From contig CAWDGK010000004.1 of the NCBI GenBank assembly GCA_963801855.1, positions 62,001 to 126,000 on the forward strand: a stretch of 64,000 bases of DNA. The letters are read 5' to 3'. Position 1 is the stretch's first letter; each line of letters begins with the position of its first letter. Source of the DNA: JACDAN01 sp963801855 (GTDB lineage Bacteria > Actinomycetota > Thermoleophilia > Gaiellales > Gaiellaceae). The translations under genes were made by a program, and so were the position numbers. The notes beneath the pieces were generated by a model that was not told the origin of the DNA, ran no database searches, and saw nothing but the letters and a program-made list of their open reading frames with translations. Shown in pieces: positions 27,598-36,064 of this stretch.

Positions 27598-28517
27598 AGC
27601 TCGGCTTCCTGACCTCCTGCATGCCTGAACGCAGCCTCGAGGAGATCGCGGCCTGGGCGGGAGAGAACGGCTACGAGGCGCTCGAGCTCGCCGCCTGGCC
27701 GCACCTGGGCGACCGGCCCTTCACGGCGAGCCACGTCAAGGCGGATGCCTTCGACGAGGCCGAAGCCGAGCGTGTCCGTCGCGTCCTCGACGAGCACGGG
27801 CTCGTCCTGTCGGCGCTCGCGTACTACGACAACAACCTGGCCCCCGACGCCGCGGAGCGCGAGGCCTACCACGGCCACCTCCGCGCCTGCATCGACGCGG
27901 CGGCCACGCTCGGCGGCATCCCCGTCGGGACGTTCATCGGACGCGATCCCGGGCGCAGCGTCGCCGAGAACCTGCGCGAGGCAGAACGAGTCTTCCCACC
28001 GCTCGTCGACTACGCGGGGGAGCGCGGTGTGCGCCTGATGATCGAGAACTGCGTGATGGAGGGCTGGCATCCGGACGGGTACCCAGGCAACCTCGCGTAC
28101 TCGCCCGAGCTCTGGGAGTGGATGTTCGAGCTCGGGCTCTACCTGAACTTCGACCCCTCGCACCTGCTCTGGCTGGGGATCGATCCCGTCGACGCGCTTC
28201 GCCCTTACGTCGACCGTGTCGCTCACGCCCATGCCAAGGACGCCGAGACGTTTCCTGCCGAGCGCAACCGCTACGGCTTCTTCGGCCGCACCTCGACGCG
28301 CGAAGAAGACCCGTGGGGCATGGGCTGGTGGCGCTATCGCATCCCCGGTCTCGGGCAGGTCGACTTCCGCCGCTACGTCGACACGCTCTACGAGGGTGGG
28401 TTCGACGGCGTCCTGTCGGTCGAGCACGAGGACCCGGTGTGGGGCGGTTCGCCCGAGCTGATCGAAGCCGGCCTCCGGATCGCCCACCAAAACCTCCGCG
28501 GGCTCGTGGTCCAGTGA
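27594..28517 (+). CDS. sugar phosphate isomerase/epimerase (TIM barrel)
   Basis: The 307-residue protein starts GTG (MKLGFLTSCMPERSLEEIAA) and has the xylose-isomerase-like barrel. Metal ligands are expected in LMIENCVMEG (Glu), LNFDPSHLLWLG (Asp, His), AHAHAKDAE (His) and VLSVEHEDPVW (Glu). Members isomerise or epimerise keto sugars and inositol intermediates. It is intact and overlaps both neighbours by four bases. With the preceding dehydrogenase it suggests an oxidation-isomerisation route for an imported sugar or cyclitol. Confidence 0.85.
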   Translation: MKLGFLTSCMPERSLEEIAAWAGENGYEALELAAWPHLGDRPFTASHVKADAFDEAEAERVRRVLDEHGLVLSALAYYDNNLAPDAAEREAYHGHLRACIDAAATLGGIPVGTFIGRDPGRSVAENLREAERVFPPLVDYAGERGVRLMIENCVMEGWHPDGYPGNLAYSPELWEWMFELGLYLNFDPSHLLWLGIDPVDALRPYVDRVAHAHAKDAETFPAERNRYGFFGRTSTREEDPWGMGWWRYRIPGLGQVDFRRYVDTLYEGGFDGVLSVEHEDPVWGGSPELIEAGLRIAHQNLRGLVVQ

Positions 28518-30025
28518 CGACGATCCTGGAGGTCCGGAATCTGGTCAAGGAGTTCCCCGGGGTCAAGGCGCTGCAGGGTGTCGATCTCGACGTTCTCGAG
28601 GCCGAGGTGCACTGCCTGCTCGGCCCTAACGGCGCGGGGAAGTCGACTCTCATCAAGTGCGTTTCCGGCGCCGTCGAGCCGACGAGCGGCGAGATCATCT
28701 TCCTGGGCGAGCCACTTCCGGCGGGAGACCCGGCCGGCTCGCTCAAACGCGGCGTCGCCACGATCTACCAGGAGCTCGACCTCGTCGCAGACCTGAGCGT
28801 GGCCGAGAGCATCTTCCTGGCCCACGAGCCTCGCCGCGGGCCGCTGCTCGACCTCGACAAGATGTACCGGGAGTCGGAGGCGCTGCTCGTCCGGCTCGGG
28901 CACGAGTCGATCCCTGTGCGCGCCAAGGTGGGGAAGCTGCGGCCGGCGGCGCAGCAGGTCGTCTCGATCGCACGTGCCCTTTCGGGCCATGTGCGGCTGC
29001 TGATCATGGACGAACCGTCCGCGATTCTCGACGAGGCCGAGATCAGCACGCTGTTCGACGTGGTTCGACGGCTCACCGCCGAGGGGGTCGGCGTCGTCTA
29101 CATCTCGCACCGCCTCGACGAGATACGCCGCATCGGCGATCGCGTGACGGTGCTGGCGGACGGGCGCACGACGGCGACAGGCCTGCCTGCGACGACGCCG
29201 ACCGACGAGCTCGTCGAGCTCATGGTCGGTCGCAAGGTCGATCAGCTCTATCCGGACCGCCCCGTGAGCACGGAGCGTGTCCTGCTGGAGGTTCGCGATG
29301 CGAGGCGGCTCCCCGCCGTTCGCGGAGTGAGCCTCAAAGTCCACGCCGGCGAGGTCGTCGGTCTCGGCGGCCTGGTCGGGTCCGGCCGCACGGAGCTGCT
29401 CGGGCTCATCTACGGCCTCGACCAGCCCGAAGAAGGCGAGATCCTGCTCGAGGGCAAGCGGCTGCGGTCCAGTCCCCGGAACGCGATCCGGCGGGGGCTG
29501 GGTCTCGCGCCGGAGGACCGCAAGTCGCAGGCTCTCGTCCTCGACTGGAGCGAGACGAAGAACGTGACGATTGCCGACCTCGGCCGCTTCTCGCGCGTGC
29601 TCATCAACATCCGAAAGGAGCGCGAGGGCGCCCACAAGCAGCTCCGAGCTTTGAAGACGGTGCCCGACGACCCGGACCGGGTCGTGCGCCTGCTTTCGGG
29701 TGGAAACCAGCAGAAGGTCGTGCTCGCGCGCTGGCTGCTCCACGAGTGCCGGGTGCTGCTGCTCGACGAGCCCACGCGCGGCGTCGACATTGCCACGAAG
29801 GCGGAGATCTACCGGATCATCGCCGGCCTCGCGAAGGCCGGTCTCGGCGTGCTCGTCGTCTCGTCGGAGCTCGAGGAGCTCGCCCATATCTGCACACGCG
29901 TCCTCGTCATGCGCGAGGGCGAGATCGTCGCGGAGGTGCACGGAAAGGACGCCACCGAGCATGAGCTCCTTCGCCACGCAGTGGCGCCCACAGACGCACC
30001 AGTCCTAGCCGAGGAGGTTGTATGA
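28514..30025 (+). CDS. sugar ABC transporter ATP-binding protein, two NBDs (RbsA/XylG type)
   Basis: The 503-residue protein has two ATPase halves. NBD1: Walker A GPNGAGKST, a weak signature LRPAAQQ in place of LSxxxQQ, Walker B LLIMDEPSAILDE. NBD2: the degenerate Walker A GLVGSGRTE usual for this class, signature LSGGNQQK, and LLLDEPTRGVD. This is the CUT2 importer layout. It starts GTG overlapping the isomerase stop and ends overlapping the permease start (ATGA). It energises sugar uptake through the next two gene products. Confidence 0.9.
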   Translation: MTTILEVRNLVKEFPGVKALQGVDLDVLEAEVHCLLGPNGAGKSTLIKCVSGAVEPTSGEIIFLGEPLPAGDPAGSLKRGVATIYQELDLVADLSVAESIFLAHEPRRGPLLDLDKMYRESEALLVRLGHESIPVRAKVGKLRPAAQQVVSIARALSGHVRLLIMDEPSAILDEAEISTLFDVVRRLTAEGVGVVYISHRLDEIRRIGDRVTVLADGRTTATGLPATTPTDELVELMVGRKVDQLYPDRPVSTERVLLEVRDARRLPAVRGVSLKVHAGEVVGLGGLVGSGRTELLGLIYGLDQPEEGEILLEGKRLRSSPRNAIRRGLGLAPEDRKSQALVLDWSETKNVTIADLGRFSRVLINIRKEREGAHKQLRALKTVPDDPDRVVRLLSGGNQQKVVLARWLLHECRVLLLDEPTRGVDIATKAEIYRIIAGLAKAGLGVLVVSSELEELAHICTRVLVMREGEIVAEVHGKDATEHELLRHAVAPTDAPVLAEEVV

Positions 30026-31044
30026 CCACTCCCGCTCAATCGTCCGAACCGGGGAGGGGCGTCGCACTCGCCCACCGGGTGAAGGGGCTCGAGCTCCAGG
30101 AATATGCGCTCGGCCTCGTCGTCGTGGCGCTGTTCGTCGTCGGGTCGATCCTGAAGCCGGACACGTTCCCCACCGTCGACAACGTCCGCAACATGCTGAC
30201 GCAGGCGAGCGTCGTCGGCGTGCTTGCGATCGGCATGACCTTTGTGATCGCAACGGCCGGAATCGACCTGTCGGTCGGCTCGATGGTCGCGGCAGCGGGT
30301 GTTTTCGGCGGCATCATGGTCGGCACAGACGGGACGAGCAGTCTCATCTTCATCCTCGCTGCAATCGCGTTCGCGGCCTTCCTCGGCACCGTCAACGCAA
30401 CCGCGGTGGCGTACGGGAGAGTGGTTCCGTTCATCGCGACGCTCGCGATGTTCTCGGTCGCGAGGGGCCTCGCTCTGCTCCTGAACGACAAGCTGCCGGT
30501 GAGCCTGCTCGACCTGAACGGTGGCTCGTTCGGCGATCCGCGTCCCTTCTCGCTGCTCTGGTTCGGCACCGGTCGGATCCTGGGGATCCCGGCGTCCGTC
30601 TACGTGTTCCTCGCGATCACGATCCTCGGGTGGGTCGTCCTCAACCGCACCCGCTACGGACGCTATGTCGTTGCCGTCGGCGGAAACCGGGAGGCCGCGC
30701 GAATTGCCGGCGTTCCGGTCCGGAGGATCATCTTCAGCGTGTACGTCCTCTCCGGCGTCCTCGCCGGAGTGGCCACCGTCCTCCTCGCCTCGCGACTGGG
30801 GAGCGCCTCGCCGGTGAGCGGAAACCTCTACGAGCTCGACGCGATCGGCGCAGTCGTGATCGGCGGGACGAGCCTCGCCGGCGGGCGGGCGACGATCGTC
30901 GGCACCTTCCTCGGCGTCCTGACCTTTGCGCTGATCTTCAGCCTCATGACACAGCTCAATCTCTCGACCGAGATCCAGCAGGTGACCAAGGGCCTGATCG
31001 TCCTCGGAGCCGTCCTGCTGCAGCGCCCGGAGGCGCGGTATTGA
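30022..31044 (+). CDS. sugar ABC transporter permease (RbsC type)
   Basis: This 340-residue membrane protein has about nine hydrophobic spans. It carries the CUT2 permease signatures GMTFVIATAGIDLSVGSMVA and YVVAVGGNREAARIAGVPV, and GAVVIGGTSLAGGRATIVGT near the end. It is intact, starts with ATG overlapping the ATPase stop, and is followed after 50 bp by the binding protein. Confidence 0.9.
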   Translation: MTTPAQSSEPGRGVALAHRVKGLELQEYALGLVVVALFVVGSILKPDTFPTVDNVRNMLTQASVVGVLAIGMTFVIATAGIDLSVGSMVAAAGVFGGIMVGTDGTSSLIFILAAIAFAAFLGTVNATAVAYGRVVPFIATLAMFSVARGLALLLNDKLPVSLLDLNGGSFGDPRPFSLLWFGTGRILGIPASVYVFLAITILGWVVLNRTRYGRYVVAVGGNREAARIAGVPVRRIIFSVYVLSGVLAGVATVLLASRLGSASPVSGNLYELDAIGAVVIGGTSLAGGRATIVGTFLGVLTFALIFSLMTQLNLSTEIQQVTKGLIVLGAVLLQRPEARY

Positions 31045-31094
31045 TGCCCGAAACGGCCGGGCGAGGCAGTCAAAACGACAACGGGAGGTATGCA

Positions 31095-32132
31095 ATGTCG
31101 CGTAAGCGACTGTTCTTCTCCATCGCTGCAGGCCTGCTGCTCGCGGTGGGCGCCACCGCCTGCATGGGCGACAGCGAGACGACGGCCACCACGACGGTGA
31201 CCGTCGGCGAAACCACCGAGGGCGGGACTGGTTCCGGTGAGACGGTCAAGATCATCGCGAGCGTCCCGCCGACGGATCACGGCTGGCTCGGTGCCATCTC
31301 GAAGAACGCCAAGGCGGCAGCCGACAAGCACGACGACGTGGAGTTCGAGCTGCTCGAGGCCGCTGACGCCGATTCCCAGGCGCAGCAGATCGAGCAGGCG
31401 ATCGCGCAGAAGCCCGACGTCCTCGTGGTCCTGCCACAAGATGGTGCCGCGCTCACGCCGGTCGCACAGAAGGCAGAGCGCGCCGGGATCCGCGTCGTCA
31501 ACATCGACCGGCTCTTCACCTCGCCGGACGCCGCGACGGCGACCGTGCTCGGCGACAACCACCAGATCGGCGTACTGGCGGCGAACTACATCGCCGACCA
31601 GCTGAAGTGCGAGGGCAACGTCGTCGAGATCCAGGGTCTGGCCGGAATCTCGGTCACGACCGACCGGACGAAGGGCTTCACCGACACGCTGAAGACGAAG
31701 TGCCCGGGAGGCGGCATCAAGATCGTTGCGTCGCAACCCGGTGACTTCAACCCTGACAAGGGGCTGACGGTGATGGAGAACATCCTTCAGGCCCAGCAGT
31801 CGATCGACGCCGTGTACACCCACGACGACGACATGGCGCAGGGAGTGGTGCAGGCCATTCGCAACGCAGGTCGCGACGACGACATGTTCCTCACCGGTGT
31901 CGGCGGGTCGCAGGACGCCATGAAGCAGATCGAGGAGGGAGGGCTCTACCGGGCCACGTTCCTCTACAACCCGAACATGGCAGCCACGGCAGTGAACATG
32001 GCGCGCCTGATCGCCCTGGGCGAGGGCTTCTCCGAGCTCGTTCCGCCCGAGGTTCCGCGCCAGCTGATCGTGCCGGCAGCCGTCGTCACGAAGGACAACG
32101 TCAGCGAGTACGAAGAGTACGCGTTCAACTAG
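31095..32132 (+). CDS. sugar-binding lipoprotein (RbsB type)
   Basis: The 345-residue periplasmic-binding protein has a signal peptide with a lipobox ending at Cys23 (VGATAC), a Thr/Glu-rich linker and a type I binding fold. It contains ASVPPTDHGWLGAISKNAKA, QQIEQAIAQKPDVLVVLPQD and DAVYTHDDDMAQGVVQAIRN. The GGGAGG site 8 bases before the ATG is strong, fitting high expression of binding proteins. It is the last gene of the operon. The ligand is probably a monosaccharide or polyol, unknown in detail. Confidence 0.9.
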   Translation: MSRKRLFFSIAAGLLLAVGATACMGDSETTATTTVTVGETTEGGTGSGETVKIIASVPPTDHGWLGAISKNAKAAADKHDDVEFELLEAADADSQAQQIEQAIAQKPDVLVVLPQDGAALTPVAQKAERAGIRVVNIDRLFTSPDAATATVLGDNHQIGVLAANYIADQLKCEGNVVEIQGLAGISVTTDRTKGFTDTLKTKCPGGGIKIVASQPGDFNPDKGLTVMENILQAQQSIDAVYTHDDDMAQGVVQAIRNAGRDDDMFLTGVGGSQDAMKQIEEGGLYRATFLYNPNMAATAVNMARLIALGEGFSELVPPEVPRQLIVPAAVVTKDNVSEYEEYAFN

Positions 32133-32148
32133 ACCGGAACGCCGTCGA

Positions 32149-32184
32149 GCGGCCCGCTGGATGCCTCGGCGTCCGGCGGGCCGC
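32149..32184. promoter_or_regulatory. hairpin around the proposed start of the beta-helix gene
   Basis: GCGGCCCGC (32149-32157) pairs with GCGGGCCGC (32176-32184) over an 18-base loop that contains the ATG at 32161. It may terminate the sugar operon. If so, the true start of the next gene is further downstream. Confidence 0.4.
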
Positions 32185-33531
32185 CGGCTCGCTCGGGTGT
32201 TGCTCGCTCTCCGGCCTAGACTCCGCGCCATCGAGCGACGCCGGATACGCACGAGTCGGTCACTGGCATCCGCGTTGCTCGCGGTCGTGGTGATGGCGGC
32301 GGCCGCGTCTGCGGCGGAGCCCGCGGCGAGCAAGACGATCGGCGTGCGGAGCGAGAAGCAGTTCCAGGCAGCAGTCGCGAGGCTCGCCAACTCGGGTGGC
32401 ACGATCCGCCTCGCGCCGAACCACTACCGCACGCTGGTCGTACCGCGGCGCTCCGGCCGGTGGCTGCGGATCGTGGGGAGGCCCGGCGTGCGCATCGAGC
32501 GCCTGGTCTTCAACCGCACGAGGCGCGTGTCGCTCGCCCGTGTGAGGATCTCGCCGCGAACGCAGCACGCGATCGTGGAGGTCAACGAGTCCAAGCACAT
32601 CGACCTGGACAGGCTCGTGGTCACCGCGCAGGGAACGGATCTCTCGGCGTCGGTGACCGCATGGCGTTCGAAGTACGTCAGGATCCGCCGCAGCACGTTC
32701 ACGCACTGCGGAGATCGGTCCGTCGAGTGGTCGAACTGCCTCACGCTCTTCCGGCGGACGCAGCGCATCACCGTCGAGGACAACCGGTTCCGCGACTGCT
32801 TCGGATGCGACTTCATCCACGGGCGGTTCGGCTCCCACCTGACGATCCGCCGGAACCGCTTCGAACGGGCGCTTCCGTGCCGTTTCAGCCTCCTCGGCCG
32901 CGCCCGCTGCGCCCACCAGGATCTCGTCCAGTTGTTCGCGGGCACGTGGCTCAGGGTGGAGGGCAACCACTTCGGCGTCTACAAGTACGGCGGAGGCCAG
33001 CTGTCCCTGACGGGACCGATCGACCACGTGTCGATCACCAACAACGTCTTCGTCGGGCGCGACCCCCGCGTCCCGGGGTATCGGGCCCGGATAGCGCTCA
33101 TGATCGGCGTCAAGGGCTCCGATCGCCTGCCGCGCTTCGTCGAGGTCGTCAACAACACGATCCTGACGGGCTTCAAGCGAATCGACGGCTATGCGGGATC
33201 GCTGCGGATCAGCCGGGCCTACCGGTACGGCGGCTACTCGCGACGCGAGCGGCCCCTGATCGCCAACAACATCATCGGCTTGCTCGAGACCTACGGCCGC
33301 GTGTGCTTCGGCGCCCGCGGATCGATCTCGAACGTCGTCATGCGGGGTCACACGTGCACCCCTTCAGACGTGAAAGGGAGCGTCCACCTCGACCGGCGAG
33401 GCCGCCCGACGGCGCGGTCGGGGCTGGTGATCGACACGGCGAACATCAGGCTCGCCCCGCGCCACGACATGACCGGGCGTCGTCGCGGCCGTGCTCCGGA
33501 CATCGGCGCGCACGAGTTCGGCGCGAACTGA
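32161..33531 (+). CDS. secreted right-handed beta-helix protein
   Basis: The 456-residue protein has a long Arg-rich lead, then a signal segment (SLASALLAVVVMAAAASAAEP). After that come repeated short strands with N and F/V at turns (ITVEDNRFRDC, LTIRRNRFERAL, LRVEGNHFGVYK, VSITNNVFVGRD, VEVVNNTILTGF). This is the parallel beta-helix pattern used by polysaccharide lyases and other surface proteins. It ends PDIGAHEFGAN, common in such proteins. No catalytic motif identifies the substrate. The first 35 residues may be untranslated. Confidence 0.75.
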   Translation: MPRRPAGRRLARVLLALRPRLRAIERRRIRTSRSLASALLAVVVMAAAASAAEPAASKTIGVRSEKQFQAAVARLANSGGTIRLAPNHYRTLVVPRRSGRWLRIVGRPGVRIERLVFNRTRRVSLARVRISPRTQHAIVEVNESKHIDLDRLVVTAQGTDLSASVTAWRSKYVRIRRSTFTHCGDRSVEWSNCLTLFRRTQRITVEDNRFRDCFGCDFIHGRFGSHLTIRRNRFERALPCRFSLLGRARCAHQDLVQLFAGTWLRVEGNHFGVYKYGGGQLSLTGPIDHVSITNNVFVGRDPRVPGYRARIALMIGVKGSDRLPRFVEVVNNTILTGFKRIDGYAGSLRISRAYRYGGYSRRERPLIANNIIGLLETYGRVCFGARGSISNVVMRGHTCTPSDVKGSVHLDRRGRPTARSGLVIDTANIRLAPRHDMTGRRRGRAPDIGAHEFGAN

Positions 33532-33593
33532 GGCGCACGACGCCCAGCGGGCTCTCTTAGACTCCTCTCAACAAGCGCCTCTACCGTGTCCGC

Positions 33594-34223
33594 ATGAGGC
33601 GCTTCATCTCCTTGGTTGTGGCGCTCGGGTTGGTTCCCGCTGTGCCGGCCGGTGCCGCGATCGTGACCCGGCAGGACTCGGCGGGCCGCACGATGACGTT
33701 CGACGTCCCGCGCGGCATGAACGTCAACGGGTACGCCTCGGTCCTCCGTCGCGCCCTGCACGGCGACGAGATCGAGTCGGTGACGATCGGTTTCTTCGAC
33801 CGCGCAACCCTCACTCGCTTCTGCGGAGGTGGCAGCTTCAGCTGTTACCGGCCCGGCTGGAGAGACGAGGGCGAGATCATGCTTCCACTCCGTGCCAGAG
33901 ACTCAGCCAGCGTGCTCCTCCATGAGTACGCACACCATCTGGATGCGACCTACGGGCTCACGGACTCACGGAGATGGGGGCCGGCGGCGGGGCGCTGGTG
34001 GGAAGCGCGGCGCATCGAACAGCGGCTCCAGAGCGGCCAGGTCGCGCTCAATTACGAGCTCGGCTGGCAGCGGTCCGTCGGCGAGATCCTCGCCGAGGAC
34101 TACATACAGCTTCACACGCGCCCGCCCTACGGGATTCGCTGGTTGCGCGCGCCGAGCCGTACGGTGCTGACGGCCCTTCGGAGAGACATACAGGCGGCAC
34201 GGAGCCGCGGGTCAGGCCGCTAG
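33594..34223 (+). CDS. small secreted HExxH metallopeptidase-like protein
   Basis: The 209-residue product has a short signal peptide (RRFISLVVALGLVPAVPAGA), two cysteines (RFCGGGSFSCYR) and a HEYAHHLD motif (zinc His110, Glu111, His114). VGEILAEDYIQLH 50 residues later may give the third ligand (Glu). This matches a gluzincin-like arrangement in minimal form. It could be a peptidase or a cell-wall-associated zinc protein. It is a single gene with its own upstream region. Confidence 0.65.
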   Translation: MRRFISLVVALGLVPAVPAGAAIVTRQDSAGRTMTFDVPRGMNVNGYASVLRRALHGDEIESVTIGFFDRATLTRFCGGGSFSCYRPGWRDEGEIMLPLRARDSASVLLHEYAHHLDATYGLTDSRRWGPAAGRWWEARRIEQRLQSGQVALNYELGWQRSVGEILAEDYIQLHTRPPYGIRWLRAPSRTVLTALRRDIQAARSRGSGR

Positions 34224-34277
34224 GCCAAGCGCCGGACCGCCAGAGCGAGCTCCGGCGATCCGGCGTCAGGCGCGCGC

Positions 34278-34763
34278 TCAGCGGAGCGAGGCCGCAACCT
34301 CCTCCAGGAGGTCCATCGCGTCCTGCATGCCCGCCTCCATGCCCGAGTCGATGTGCCCGTCGCGATGCTCCTTCGTCGCGTGCTGCACGAGGACCTCGAG
34401 CATCGTGCGTCCGTCTTCCTCGGTCAGCGTGAGCGTGTTCAGTGCCTCCCCGTCGGGGAAGCCCTCGAACACCTCGGTCGAGACGATCCGCTCGTTCGGG
34501 ACGATCTCGCGGTACTCGCCGTGGAACGCGAACTCGTGGCCGTCGTCCGTCACGCTCACGTACCGCCAGGTGCCGCCGACCCGCAGGTCGATCTCGGCGC
34601 TCTTCACCTCGCCGCGGTTCGCGTGCCACCAGCGCTTGACGAGCTCGGGCGTCGTCCAGGCCTTGTAGACCAGGTGCTTCGGGGCGTCGAACTCGCGCGT
34701 GATCAGGATCTGCTCGTCCGTGGGGAGCGTCACCTTCGCGCTCCCGCTACTCGTCACTGCCAT
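34278..34763 (-). CDS. SRPBCC (AHSA1-like) protein
   Basis: The 161-residue protein begins MAVTSSGSAKVTLPTDEQIL and shows the AHSA1/CalC pattern: REFDAPKHLVYKAWTTPELV, KRWWHANRG, DLRVGGTWRYVS and EFAFHGEYREIVPNERIV. These folds bind hydrophobic ligands. The start lies 17 bp inside the upstream arsR-type gene, so the pair is translationally coupled; such ArsR-SRPBCC pairs are common in Actinobacteria. The ligand is unknown. Confidence 0.85.
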   Translation of the reverse strand: MAVTSSGSAKVTLPTDEQILITREFDAPKHLVYKAWTTPELVKRWWHANRGEVKSAEIDLRVGGTWRYVSVTDDGHEFAFHGEYREIVPNERIVSTEVFEGFPDGEALNTLTLTEEDGRTMLEVLVQHATKEHRDGHIDSGMEAGMQDAMDLLEEVAASLR

Positions 34764-35100
34764 CGCCTCTCTCCTTTTCCTTGAGTGTTTCCAACACGGC
34801 ATCCAGTGCGTCAAACCGATCCGACCATGACTGCTCGTAGCCTTTCACCCAGTCGTGGATCGGCTTGAGCGCCTCGCCGTTCAGCCGGTAGAGGCGCTGC
34901 CGGCCCCGCTCACGCACGTCGACCGCTCCGACCTCCCGAAGCACACGAAGGTGCTTCGAGACCTGGGGCTGAGCCAGCCCGAGCACGCGAACCAGGTCGT
35001 TCACGGGCCGCTCCCCGCCGGCGAGGACGTCCAGGATCTGACGCCGCCGGGGCTCGGCTACCGCGTTGAACGCGTCCGCCGTGGTTGCCGTTCTTGCCAT
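34747..35100 (-). CDS. ArsR-family winged-helix regulator
   Basis: The 117-residue protein reads AVAEPRRRQILDVLAGGERP, then LGLAQPQVSKHLRVLREVGA (recognition helix) and RLYRLNGEALKPIHDWV. It lacks the CxC metal site of ArsR/SmtB sensors, so it belongs to the metal-independent subgroup that usually controls an SRPBCC partner. An A/T-rich palindrome sits 11 bp upstream of its ATG. It overlaps and co-regulates the SRPBCC gene. Confidence 0.85.
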   Translation of the reverse strand: MARTATTADAFNAVAEPRRRQILDVLAGGERPVNDLVRVLGLAQPQVSKHLRVLREVGAVDVRERGRQRLYRLNGEALKPIHDWVKGYEQSWSDRFDALDAVLETLKEKERGDGSDE

Positions 35101-35110
35101 CGCCAGAATC

Positions 35111-35130
35111 ATATACCCATATAGGAATAT
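35111..35130. promoter_or_regulatory. palindromic operator of the arsR-SRPBCC operon
   Basis: ATATACCCATATAGGAATAT is an imperfect dyad (ATAT-CC-TATA-GG-ATAT) and is among the most A/T-rich strings in the window. It lies just upstream of the regulator start on the minus strand, where the -10 element would be, so autorepression is likely. Confidence 0.55.
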
Positions 35131-35149
35131 GTCAAGCGAGGGGTTTCGG

Positions 35150-35929
35150 TCAGACCTTTGCCTCCGGGAACTGCGGATCGAGACTCCGCAGCGCTTCGAC
35201 GAGGACCGTGGCGACGGCGTGGTTCCGGACCCAGTTGCGATCGGAGGGGATGACGTGCCAGGGCGCCCACTCGGTCGAGGTCGCCGTGATCGCCTCGTCA
35301 TAGGCGGTCAGGTACTCGCCGAAGCGGCGAGCCGTCTCCTCGTCCTTGGGATTGTGCTTCCAGCGCTTCGTCGGGTCGGCAAGCCGCTCGGCGAAGCGCT
35401 CGCGCTGCTCTTCCGCCGACACGTGGAGGAAGCACTTGAGGACGGTCGTCCCCTCGTCGGCCAGCAGCCGCTCGAACTCGACGATCCGCTCGGGGCGGCG
35501 GCGCCAGACCTCCTCGGGCGCGAGCCCGAGCACCCCGACGGTGACGACGTCCTCGTAGTGCGAGCGGTTGAAGATCCCGATCATCCCGCGGGCCGGGCAG
35601 TTTGCGTGCACGCGCCAGAGGAAGTCGTGCGCGAGCTCGATCGGCGAGGGAGCCTTGAACGAGGTGACGTGGCAGCCCTGCGGGTTGACGCCGGTGAAGA
35701 CGCGGCGGATCGTCCCGTCCTTGCCGGAAGCGTCGAGGCCCTGCAGGACGAGCAGCAGGCTCCGTTTCCCCTCGGCATAGAGGCGCTCCTGGAGCTCGGA
35801 GAGCTCCTCGAGGAGCTCGTCGAGCAGCTCTCCGGCCTCGTCCTTCCCCGGAAGCCCGAGCGTGTCGCGCGGGTCGCGCCGGCCGAGGCCTGCGGCGGAG
35901 CCCGGAGGGACGAGAAGCGCATCCAGCAC
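35150..35929 (-). CDS. ppk2: polyphosphate kinase 2 family protein
   Basis: The 259-residue protein has Walker A-like GLDASGKDGTIRRV, the FNRSHYEDV motif with catalytic Asp and the basic lid region around KRWKHNPKDEE. PGSAAGL near the N-terminus matches nothing certain. PPK2 enzymes use polyphosphate to phosphorylate nucleoside mono- or diphosphates (or AMP). The length fits the single-domain class. It ends 50 bp from the arsR gene start, so it may share the promoter region. The nucleotide preferred cannot be told here. Confidence 0.85.
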   Translation of the reverse strand: MLDALLVPPGSAAGLGRRDPRDTLGLPGKDEAGELLDELLEELSELQERLYAEGKRSLLLVLQGLDASGKDGTIRRVFTGVNPQGCHVTSFKAPSPIELAHDFLWRVHANCPARGMIGIFNRSHYEDVVTVGVLGLAPEEVWRRRPERIVEFERLLADEGTTVLKCFLHVSAEEQRERFAERLADPTKRWKHNPKDEETARRFGEYLTAYDEAITATSTEWAPWHVIPSDRNWVRNHAVATVLVEALRSLDPQFPEAKV

Positions 35930-36064
35930 CGGCGCAGCCTACTCCGGTCGCGCCTAGCGACTCTGTGCTCCGCAAATCCGTAGTTCCGGCGCTGACATTG
36001 CGGTAAAGCCCCGACTCGCTGCGCACCTGGCCGGGGCAGAGTTGAGGTAACCAAAGGAGGCGTA

